From NCBI GenBank assembly GCA_050485905.1, contig JBJHCH010000152.1, positions 1-6,767 on the forward strand: DNA of 6,767 nucleotides, written 5' to 3'. Made by a program: the position numbers and the translations under genes. Under the pieces are notes generated by a model. It was given only the letters and a program-made list of their open reading frames with translations, did no database searches and had not been told where the DNA came from. Shown here piece by piece: positions 1 to 5,942 of this stretch; the stretch's first letter is position 1, and every line of letters begins with the position of its first letter. The stretch is from JAWLCA01 sp050485905. GTDB lineage: Bacteria > Pseudomonadota > Alphaproteobacteria > Rhodobacterales > Rhodobacteraceae.

Positions 1-349
1 CCGGCGCGCTTATGCACGTCTCCAGGATCGCCGCAGTCCCGGCCGCCCTTTCACGGAGAAACGGGCCGTCACCCCCGCCCCGCTCGGGTCGCCGCGCCCC
101 ACCCCGCGGAACAGACGGTCCGGACCGGCCCCTCATGGGATGAAGCCCGCACAGTATGAGGCCGGGGCCGGAGGGGTGGATAAGTTTTGTTTTCTCAGTC
201 CTCCCGCGCTCAGCTTGGTCGGCGCCGCGCATGGGCGCGGGCGCGCGGTCGCGCTTGAGGTGGCGATGCCGCCGGGAGGTCCCGGGTCGCGCCTCGCGGC
301 GCGTCCGGGATGACGGTTTTGGAGAAGGCCGGGTGGGGATAAGGCGGTG
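1..349. other. Gene-poor GC-rich stretch downstream of thrS
   Basis: I see no gene I can support here. A plus-strand frame is open from position 1 to a TGA at 157-159, and a minus-strand frame beginning with ATG at 136 stays open to the left edge. Both translate into Arg/Pro/Gly/Ala-rich sequence without a recognisable motif or a Shine-Dalgarno, as expected by chance at this GC content. The stretch holds several potential hairpins: an 8-bp arm pair at 125-132 and 164-171, a 6-bp stem at 225-240, and a longer one at 280-310. The only T-rich segment is about 184-193. No tRNA T-loop signature was found on either strand. Confidence 0.6.
280..310. terminator. Candidate stem-loop terminator downstream of thrS
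   Basis: Outer arms TCCCGG (280-285) and CCGGGA (305-310) enclose inner arms CGCGCC (288-293) and GGCGCG (298-303), with a 4-nt loop TCGC and a small GT/T internal bulge, giving 12 potential pairs. It lies about 40 bp past the thrS stop. On the minus (thrS) strand it is not followed by a T tract. On the plus strand a TTTT appears at 317-320, six bases after the stem. It may end thrS transcription, end a convergent transcript entering from the left, or simply reflect GC-rich sequence. Confidence 0.35.
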
Positions 350-2191
350 TCAGCCGCCCTGCCCCTCGTCCGTCCGCTGGGCGATTTCGCGCTGGATGCG
401 GGCGATGAGGTCGTCGACCTTCACGGCCCCCAGATCGCCGTGATCGCGGTGCCGGAGGGCGACGGTGCCGGCCTCGGCCTCCGCGTCGCCGACCACCAGC
501 ATGTAGGGGATCTGGCGGGTCTGGGCGTTGCGGATCTTCTTCTGCATGCGCTCGGCGGCCAGATCGGCCTCCACGCGGATGCCGCCGTTCACGCTGGCGG
601 TTTCGGCGTTGAACAGGCGCTCGCGCACCTGTCTCGCATAGTCCTCGTGCCGGTCGGCGATGGGGATCACCACCGCCTGGACCGGGGCCAGCCAGGTGGG
701 GAATTTGCCCGCATAGTGCTCGATCAGGAAGGCCACGAAGCGCTCATGGCTGCCCAGCGGCGCGCGGTGGATGACGTAGACGGGGTGCTTTGCGCCGTCC
801 TCGCCGGTGTATTCCAGCTCGAAGCGCTTGGTTGCCATGAAGTCGAGCTGGTTGGTGGAGATCGCGTATTCGGTGCCCACCACCGACTTGATCATGAAGT
901 CCACCTTCGGCCCGTAGAAGGCGGCCTCGCCGTCGACTTCCTTATAGGGGTAGCCGGACTCGTCCATGGCCTCCTTGAGGATGACCAGCGCCTTCTTCCA
1001 GCCCGCGGTGTCGTCGACATATTTGTCCAGATTGTCGAAGTCGGGCAGGGACAGCCGCATCCAGAAATCCTCGATGCCGAACATGCGGTAGTATTTCGCG
1101 TGCATGTGCATCACGGCCAGGAACTCGTCCTTGGCCTGGTCCTCGCGGCAGTAGATGTGCGCGTCGTTCTGGCAGAAGCCGCGCACCCGCATCAGGCCCG
1201 ACAGCCCGCCCGACGCCTCGTAGCGGTACACCTGTCCGTATTCGGACAGACGCACCGGCAGATCGCGATAGCTCCACTGGTCGTGGGCGTAGATCATGTG
1301 GTGGTGCGGGCAGTTCATCGGGCGCAGATAGTATTCCTGCTCGTCGATGATGATCGGCGCGTACATGTCCTCGGCGTAGTAGGGCAGGTGGCCGGACTTG
1401 TGATAGAGTTCGCCCTTGGTGATGTGGGGGGTGGAGACGCGCTGGAAGCCCGCCTTGCGCTCCTCGTGCCGGGCCAGATGCTCCAGCTCGTCGCGGATCA
1501 CGTTGCCCGCGGGCAGCCACAGCGGCAGGCCCGCGCCCACTTCCTCGGCGATGGTGAACAGGCCCATCTCGCGGCCGATCTTGCGATGGTCGCGTTTCGC
1601 CTGCTCCTCGAGCCGGACCAGCTCGGCCTCGAGCTCTTCTTTCGTGTCGAAGCACAGGGCGTGGATGCGCTGGAGCTGCGGGTTGTTCGCGTCGCCGCGC
1701 CAGTAGGCGCCCGCGATGGAGCGCAGCTTGAAATGGCCCGTCTGACCGGAATGGTCCACGTGGGGGCCGCGGCACAGATCGACGAAATCGCCCAGCTTGT
1801 AGAAGCTGACCTCGTCCAGCCCGTCCCCGGCCACGCTCTCGTCGCCGGTTTCCTTGGCGATGGCCGTCGAGCCCTTGTCGCGCAGCAGCTCGAGCAGCTC
1901 GACTTTGAAGTCCTGGCCCTCGCGCGCCATGTACGCGATCGCGTCGTCCACGGGCAGCACCTCGCGGACCATCGGGATCTTCTTCTTGCGCATCTCTTTC
2001 ATGCGCTTCTCGATCCGGCCCAGGTCCTCGGGCGTCAGGGTCTGGGGCAGGTTGATGTCGTAATAGAACCCGGTCGCGGTCGCAGGCCCCACCCCGAATT
2101 TCGCAGTCGGCCACATCTCCTTCACGGCGGCGGCCATGAGGTGCGCGGCGGTGTGGCGCTTCGTGTCGAGGGGGAAGTCTGGCTGGGACAT
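350..2191 (-). CDS. thrS: Threonyl-tRNA synthetase, TGS-less form (EC 6.1.1.3)
   Basis: A cytoplasmic class II aminoacyl-tRNA synthetase that charges tRNA-Thr with threonine using ATP. With the ATG at 2191 the protein has 613 residues. The editing (second additional) domain comes first: HxxxH at H13/H17, and C140 in DLCRGPHV. The catalytic core follows, with a motif-2 region YRYEASGGLSGLMRVRGF (322-339) and the motif-3 segment GSHERF (480-485). C294, H345 (NDAHIYC) and H475 (VIHRAP) align with the zinc ligands Cys334/His385/His511 of the E. coli enzyme. An HGTP-type anticodon-binding domain runs from about 507 to 603, starting at TWLAPVQAVVIP. Two features are odd. The N-terminal TGS domain is absent, and the usual CPGH is CPHHH. 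The start is uncertain: an ATG at 2230 (626 residues) has a better Shine-Dalgarno (GAGGG), but the extra 13 residues match nothing known to me, and a TAA lies directly before it, so no TGS domain can be encoded in frame. All visible catalytic and zinc residues are intact, so the enzyme is probably active. Confidence 0.96.
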   Translation of the reverse strand: MSQPDFPLDTKRHTAAHLMAAAVKEMWPTAKFGVGPATATGFYYDINLPQTLTPEDLGRIEKRMKEMRKKKIPMVREVLPVDDAIAYMAREGQDFKVELLELLRDKGSTAIAKETGDESVAGDGLDEVSFYKLGDFVDLCRGPHVDHSGQTGHFKLRSIAGAYWRGDANNPQLQRIHALCFDTKEELEAELVRLEEQAKRDHRKIGREMGLFTIAEEVGAGLPLWLPAGNVIRDELEHLARHEERKAGFQRVSTPHITKGELYHKSGHLPYYAEDMYAPIIIDEQEYYLRPMNCPHHHMIYAHDQWSYRDLPVRLSEYGQVYRYEASGGLSGLMRVRGFCQNDAHIYCREDQAKDEFLAVMHMHAKYYRMFGIEDFWMRLSLPDFDNLDKYVDDTAGWKKALVILKEAMDESGYPYKEVDGEAAFYGPKVDFMIKSVVGTEYAISTNQLDFMATKRFELEYTGEDGAKHPVYVIHRAPLGSHERFVAFLIEHYAGKFPTWLAPVQAVVIPIADRHEDYARQVRERLFNAETASVNGGIRVEADLAAERMQKKIRNAQTRQIPYMLVVGDAEAEAGTVALRHRDHGDLGAVKVDDLIARIQREIAQRTDEGQGG

Positions 2192-2227
2192 GGGGGCTCT
2201 TGAACAACACTGAACGGTGAGGCCCCG

Positions 2228-2244
2228 CATTTAAGCCCTCGCCG
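2228..2244 (-). promoter_or_regulatory. Alternative thrS start with Shine-Dalgarno
   Basis: On the minus strand GAGGG lies five bases before an ATG at 2230-2228, and a TAA in the same frame directly precedes that ATG. This is better ribosome-binding spacing than at the preferred ATG at 2191, which has only AAGAG followed by CCCCC. If translation begins at 2230, the synthetase gains a 13-residue leader including two adjacent cysteines. I favour 2191 because the sequence right after it leads into the conserved editing domain, but this is a judgement between two real candidates. Confidence 0.4.
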
Positions 2245-2258
2245 AGCCGGTGTCCATG

Positions 2259-2277
2259 CGCCCGCCGCGCTCGGGCG
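2259..2277 (-). promoter_or_regulatory. GC-rich hairpin in the thrS leader
   Basis: Arms CGCCCG (2259-2264) and CGGGCG (2272-2277) with a 7-base loop can form a stem-loop in the presumed thrS 5' leader, 68 bases or more upstream of the start at 2191. Next to it lies a short repeat of CGGCC/CCGGC units (about 2277-2295). No terminator-type T run follows, and I see no T-box, which would not be expected in this lineage. A translational operator or nothing at all are both possible. Confidence 0.25.
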
Positions 2278-2470
2278 GCCCGGCCCGGCCCGGCCTCCCG
2301 ACATGGATGAAACATATCATTTTTGTCACACGCCGGTCAGAAAAGTGCTCAGAAATTGTGCATGAACCGCTCTACGGTCGCAGCTTCTTTACCGCTCGAT
2401 TAAATCCGGTTCATATTTCCCCGCCAGCATCCCGCGCCAGGGTAGATCGACGCGCGGCGAGCTGAAGAAA

Positions 2471-2487
2471 AAGGGGAAGACATCGTG
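2471..2487 (+). promoter_or_regulatory. Ribosome binding site and GTG start of the receptor
   Basis: The purine-rich AAGGGGAAGA (2471-2480) ends four bases before GTG at 2485. This fixes the start at a GTG codon. No in-frame ATG lies nearby, and translation from this GTG gives at once a basic N-terminus followed by a hydrophobic export signal. Confidence 0.75.
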
Positions 2488-3561
2488 AAAATCAGTCACC
2501 GTGGGCGGTATCTCCGCTCCACCGTTCTGGCGAGCGCTACAGCCGCATTCGCCTCAGGAGCGGCCTTCAGCCAGGAGCCTGCGCAAACGGACGCCCAGCC
2601 TGAGCAGGCCCGTTCAAGCGAGGTCATTCAGGTCACGGGTTCGCGTATCGCGCGGGACGTGACGACTTCGCCGGCCCCGCTCATCCAGCTCACGGGCGAG
2701 GACATCGCTCTGTCAGGCGAGCCGAATCTCGTTGATTTCCTGGCCACCATTCCCGCCCTCGCCGGTTCTCAGGTGCCCACGGACACCACCGGTTCGTCGC
2801 TCAACAATGGCGGTCTGTCTCTGCTGAACCTGCGCAATCTGGGCGCGGTCCGCACCCTGACGCTGGTGGACGGCCGTCGTCATGTCGGCTCGCAGCCGGG
2901 CGCGCTTTCGGTGGACGTGGATACGATCCCTTCCATCCTGGTTGAGCGTGTCGAAGTCGTTACTGGCGGCCAATCCGCCGTCTACGGCGCCGATGCCGTC
3001 TCTGGGGTGGTGAACTTCATTCTGCGTGATGATTTCGAGGGCATTGAAGTCGATGCGGCTTTCGCTCAGATCAATCAGGATGGCCAGACGAACGCGCGTC
3101 TCTCGGCTGCGATCGGCGAGAACTTCCTGGATAACCGTCTGAACGTGTATGCCTTCGGCGAATACCAGGAAAATCACGAAGTCCTCGACTTCGACATCGA
3201 CTGGCGCCGCGATGCCTGGGGGCTTACCGCGAATGACGCAGATCCGCCCGGCGCTTCCGCTGACGGTGTGTTCGACCAGATACTCCTTCGCGACCGACGC
3301 GACGCGTTCTTCGCACGCGGCGGCGTCCTCGTTCTGGCCAATCAGCCGCGCCCCAGCCCGACGAACAATCCCAACACGCCCAACCAGCAGTGTTCCACCG
3401 CAGGCGTTCTGCTTAGCGCGGCCTGCAGCGCGATCCGTCCGGATTTGCCTGGCACAGTCTGGACGTTCAACGCTGATGGCAGTGCCCGCCTTTTTGACTT
3501 CGGCACGCCCAGCAACAGAGCGGCTACACACGCCGGATCAACGTGGGTGGCGACGGCCTGA
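2485..3561 (+). CDS. TonB-dependent receptor, N-terminal part (signal, TonB box, plug)
   Basis: As read, 358 residues. Residues 1-29 form a Sec signal peptide: basic start, hydrophobic stretch TVLASATAAFASGAAFS, and a likely signal peptidase I site before QEP. The periplasmic segment ends in a probable TonB box, EVIQVTGSRI (46-55). The plug domain spans roughly 60-181, with LNLRNLGAVRTLTLVDGRRHV (114-134, the characteristic central block) and VERVEVVTGGQSAVYGAD (153-170) leading into SGVVNFILR. The first barrel strands follow, then a loop containing Cys303 and Cys314 that may form a disulphide. The last residues after about 344 are out of frame and not meaningful. Alone, this fragment would have no complete barrel and is unlikely to work. 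Confidence 0.85.
   Translation: MKISHRGRYLRSTVLASATAAFASGAAFSQEPAQTDAQPEQARSSEVIQVTGSRIARDVTTSPAPLIQLTGEDIALSGEPNLVDFLATIPALAGSQVPTDTTGSSLNNGGLSLLNLRNLGAVRTLTLVDGRRHVGSQPGALSVDVDTIPSILVERVEVVTGGQSAVYGADAVSGVVNFILRDDFEGIEVDAAFAQINQDGQTNARLSAAIGENFLDNRLNVYAFGEYQENHEVLDFDIDWRRDAWGLTANDADPPGASADGVFDQILLRDRRDAFFARGGVLVLANQPRPSPTNNPNTPNQQCSTAGVLLSAACSAIRPDLPGTVWTFNADGSARLFDFGTPSNRAATHAGSTWVATA
3505..3518 (+). other. Probable frameshift point in the receptor gene
   Basis: Upstream of this interval the receptor is read in the frame of 2485; downstream in the frame one base back. The codon series switches between GGC ACG CCC AGC AAC and CAG AGC GGC TAC, with AAC and CAG now sharing one C at 3516. One missing base is the simplest explanation. 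There is no homopolymer of more than three bases here; the TTTTT at 3491-3495 is just outside and cannot be the site, because the new frame has a TGA starting in it. Confidence 0.8.
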
Positions 3562-5858
3562 ACACTGGAACTGAGTTCGGACAAGGTTCCCGACTTCCCC
3601 GTCAAAGCGCTTGGCGCTTCCAGACGGGCTTCAACTTCGAGCTGAACCCCAGCATCAACCTGTTCGGTGAGGCCAAGTATGTCGAGGAGACCAACTTCGA
3701 CCAAGGCCAGCCGACCTTCTTCCAGTTGGCGATCACCGACTTGGTCCCGTCCACCCTCGCGGGATCGAGCGCCTTCACGCTGCAGACGGACAACGCCTTC
3801 CTGAATCGCGACAACCCGGACCTGGTACAGGCGATTCGCAACAACACCCGTCCGGTCTACGCTGCTCCCACGGCTGAAGCCCCCGGCGAGCAGATTGGCG
3901 TAGCCGCCGACCCACGGGCTCTGTTGGGCCTTTTCGGCCCCTCGCGCAGCCAGCTCAACAACCGTGAGCTGCAGCGCTATGTGATCGGCGCCGACGGCCG
4001 TTTCGACGATCTCGGCTTCTTCCGCAACAACACCTGGGAGGTCAGCTACACCTACGGCGAGATGAACAACTCGAACCGTGAGCGTGGTGTGGATTCCGAG
4101 CGCTTCTTCTATGCCTCGGACGCGGTGTTCGACGTGAACAACGTGCTGGGCGGCGGCACCGACAACATCGTCTGCCGCGTGCAAATCCAAGCTGCGCTAG
4201 ACGGCAGCATTCCGAACGCGCCTGCAATCGGCGGGATCGGTCGGATCGATGGCGCCACTATCCCGGGGAATGATCCTGCGATCACCGGCTGTACCCCGAT
4301 CAGCCTGTTCGGCACCGATTTCCGCGCTGACGCCGATCACCCTGAGGCGACTGGCGGCGGTGGCCGCCAGGGCCTGACTTCCGCCCAGGAGGATTATCTC
4401 CTGGCTGAGATCGAGGTCACCAACACCAACCGCCAGCACAATTTCCTTGCTTTCGCCTCGACTGAGACCTGGGACTTCTGGGGCGCGGGTCCGATCGGCT
4501 TCGCGGGGGGCTATGAATACCGCAAAGAAGAGACCGAGGGGACTGGACGTGACCGTGACACAGCGGGACGTCTTCTTTTCCTGAACACCGGGCCTGACTT
4601 CGAAACGGCCGACTACACCGTGAACGAGGTCTTCGGCGAGGTTCGCGTTCCCCTGCTGGATAACCAGCTCTTCATGGATTCGGCCGAAGTCAGCGCCGCT
4701 TACCGGTATTCCGATTACAGCACCGTTGGCTCGGTCGAGACCTACAGCTTCCAGGCTCAGGTTCGTCCAGTGGAGGACCTGTTCCTTCGCGCCACATATG
4801 GAGAGGCCATTCGAATCCCCAATCTGGGCGAGAATTTTGCGCCCGCCACACAGACGTTTGGTAACAATTTGGTGGATCCGTGCAGCCCGCAGGGCATCCG
4901 CGGACGTTCCAATCTGACTGCTGCCGAGCGGGATCAGCTGCGAGCGAACTGCCTTGCGACCATGCCGGCCGGATACAATCCGGGCAGCGACGATCCTAAT
5001 TCGGGCTCGCCAGGCATCATCCAGTATTCGAGCGGCATCCCGGGTTTCAACGCCGGCAATCCGGATCTGCAGCCGGAAGAATCAACCAGCTACACGTTCG
5101 GCTTCGCCGTGACGCCGCGCTGGGTGGAAGGCTTCAGCTTCACCGCGGACTACTACAATATCGAGATCTCCAACGTGATCGCGACGGTGAGCATCCAGCA
5201 GGCCATGAACCAATGCGTGGGTCTGCTGGGCGACGATGTCGGCTCGGTCAACCAGGCCGCGTGCAACACCTTCCAGCGTTCGGCCACTCAGCAGATCGCC
5301 CAACAGCCTCCCTTCGGAATCTTCACCTTCACTCAAGGCTCGCTGAACTACGCGAGCTTCGAGACGCAGGGCATCGATTTCACGGCCGGCTATGGTTATG
5401 ATCTGGGCCGCTTCGGCTACCTGAACTGGAGTCTGCGGGGCAACTATCTGATCGCCAACGATCAGTTCACCAACATCTCCGATCCGACCGACAAGACGGC
5501 CCGGGATGATCTGATCGGCTTCCCGCGCTGGCGCACGCGTTCGACTCTGGGCTTCTCGCCCGTCGACAATCTGACGCTGTCTTGGACCTGGGACTGGCAA
5601 TCCAGCCAGGAAATCGTCGACAGCGACGATTTCGAAACCAATATGGATCGCTTTGATCTGAGGTTCTACCGGACCGACGCGTTCAGCCAGCACGACTTCG
5701 TGGTGTCTTACTCGCCCACTGACCGCGTGCGTCTGCGCGGCGGTGTGGTGAACGCGTTCGACGCCGAACCGGCCCGCTGGCTGGGTTCGACGACGGCTGC
5801 GGACAACTTCGACTTCTGGGGCCGCCGCTTCTTCGTGGGCATCAACGCCCGGTACTAG
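3543..5858 (+). CDS. TonB-dependent receptor, beta-barrel part
   Basis: Open from 3498; the first possible start is a GTG at 3543 with no convincing ribosome-binding site, giving 771 residues. This is the bulk of the 22-strand barrel of the receptor that begins at 2485. Family features visible include paired cysteines around NIVCRVQIQ and ITGCTPISLFG, ATYGEAIRIPNLGENF, and GNPDLQPEESTSYTFGF, the strongly conserved barrel block of TonB receptors. The C-terminus is DFWGRRFFVGINARY, a final amphipathic strand ending in an aromatic residue, as BAM-assembled barrels do. Two further cysteine pairs lie in extracellular-type loops. With no export signal, this piece cannot reach the outer membrane as a separate protein. 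It makes sense only as the continuation of the upstream frame. Confidence 0.85.
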   Translation: MGGDGLNTGTEFGQGSRLPRQSAWRFQTGFNFELNPSINLFGEAKYVEETNFDQGQPTFFQLAITDLVPSTLAGSSAFTLQTDNAFLNRDNPDLVQAIRNNTRPVYAAPTAEAPGEQIGVAADPRALLGLFGPSRSQLNNRELQRYVIGADGRFDDLGFFRNNTWEVSYTYGEMNNSNRERGVDSERFFYASDAVFDVNNVLGGGTDNIVCRVQIQAALDGSIPNAPAIGGIGRIDGATIPGNDPAITGCTPISLFGTDFRADADHPEATGGGGRQGLTSAQEDYLLAEIEVTNTNRQHNFLAFASTETWDFWGAGPIGFAGGYEYRKEETEGTGRDRDTAGRLLFLNTGPDFETADYTVNEVFGEVRVPLLDNQLFMDSAEVSAAYRYSDYSTVGSVETYSFQAQVRPVEDLFLRATYGEAIRIPNLGENFAPATQTFGNNLVDPCSPQGIRGRSNLTAAERDQLRANCLATMPAGYNPGSDDPNSGSPGIIQYSSGIPGFNAGNPDLQPEESTSYTFGFAVTPRWVEGFSFTADYYNIEISNVIATVSIQQAMNQCVGLLGDDVGSVNQAACNTFQRSATQQIAQQPPFGIFTFTQGSLNYASFETQGIDFTAGYGYDLGRFGYLNWSLRGNYLIANDQFTNISDPTDKTARDDLIGFPRWRTRSTLGFSPVDNLTLSWTWDWQSSQEIVDSDDFETNMDRFDLRFYRTDAFSQHDFVVSYSPTDRVRLRGGVVNAFDAEPARWLGSTTAADNFDFWGRRFFVGINARY

Positions 5859-5877
5859 GAAGCCACGCTGACGCAGC

Positions 5878-5918
5878 AAGGCTGGGGCTCCGGATCACGA
5901 TCCTGGAGCCCCGGCTTT
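5878..5918 (+). terminator. Strong stem-loop after the receptor gene
   Basis: GGGGCTCC (5884-5891) pairs with GGAGCCCC (5905-5912). Inside, GGATC and GATCC continue the stem with a single bulged T. Outside, AAGGCT (5878-5883) pairs with GGCTTT (5913-5918), including two G-U wobbles. The structure starts 19 bases after the receptor stop, as an intrinsic terminator would, though the T run is only three bases long. It ends 24 bases before the next start codon, so it also lies in the leader of any transcript reading into that gene. Confidence 0.7.
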
Positions 5919-5923
5919 CCAAT

Positions 5924-5942
5924 AGGAGCAAAAGGGATCGAC
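5924..5942 (+). promoter_or_regulatory. Ribosome binding site of the OmpA-family gene
   Basis: Two Shine-Dalgarno-like stretches precede the ATG at 5943: AGGAG at 5924-5928 (14 bases away, rather far) and AGGGA at 5933-5937 (five bases away). The nearer one fits better. Both follow directly after the stem-loop, leaving no space for a promoter in between. Confidence 0.6.

Larger units (their letters stand above)
2192..2484. promoter_or_regulatory. Divergent intergenic region, thrS and receptor promoters
   Basis: The 293 bp between the two divergent starts must contain signals for both genes. The half next to thrS is extremely GC-rich; the part from about 2300 to 2420 is clearly more AT-rich, as expected for promoters. 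Minus strand candidate: CTGACC (2340-2335), an 18-base spacer, then TATGTT (2316-2311) preceded by TGA, which resembles an extended -10. Plus strand candidate: TTTACC (2388-2393), an 18-base spacer, then CATATT (2412-2417). Both match the sigma-70 consensus only partly. Short repeats that could be operator sites are TCAGAAA at 2337-2343 and 2349-2355, ACCGCTC at 2366-2372 and 2391-2397, and the inverted pair ATGAACCG (2362-2369) / CGGTTCAT (2407-2414). Confidence 0.4.
2485..5858 (+). pseudogene. TonB-dependent outer-membrane receptor locus, frameshifted
   Basis: Taken together this is one receptor gene encoding about 1,124 residues if a single missing base is restored. Every expected part is present in order: signal peptide, TonB box, plug, barrel, and a C-terminal aromatic residue (Tyr). 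The first frame is good to about residue 344 (GTPSN). The matching continuation SGYTRRINVGGDGLN is read one frame back. The -1 frame is closed by a TGA at 3495-3497, so the change must lie between 3498 and the TGA at 3559-3561, most likely around 3505-3518. Loss of one C from an ancestral AACCAG near 3514-3517 would explain it and restore PSNQSGY. No slippery heptamer for programmed -1 frameshifting is visible in the interval. The rest of the barrel shows no further damage, so the change is either very recent or a sequencing or assembly error. The substrate is unknown; no siderophore, sugar or vitamin gene lies beside it. Confidence 0.85.

Noticed and set aside
1..136. Minus-strand ATG at 136 with a frame open to the left edge
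   Set aside because: Only 45 codons are visible, Gly/Arg-rich, with no Shine-Dalgarno and no motif. It could be real but cannot be supported.
347..2203. A 618-codon open frame on the plus strand antisense to thrS
   Set aside because: It mirrors the thrS codons almost exactly. Its His/Val/Leu/Ala-rich translation shows no domain, and long antisense frames are expected opposite high-GC3 genes.
2400..2414. TTAA-N7-TCAT as a CtrA binding site
   Set aside because: Only one half of the TTAA-N7-TTAA consensus matches; too weak to call.
3489..3497. CCTTTTTG as a programmed -1 slippery site explaining the receptor split
   Set aside because: Slipping here puts the ribosome directly onto the TGA at 3495-3497, and the P-site codon would not re-pair well.
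2713..3531. A 272-codon minus-strand frame opposite the receptor plug region
   Set aside because: It lies wholly inside a clearly recognisable coding region and has no motif or credible start; a shadow frame.
5082..5879. Minus-strand open frame opposite the receptor's C-terminal part
   Set aside because: The sense strand has unmistakable TonB barrel motifs; the antisense translation is featureless.
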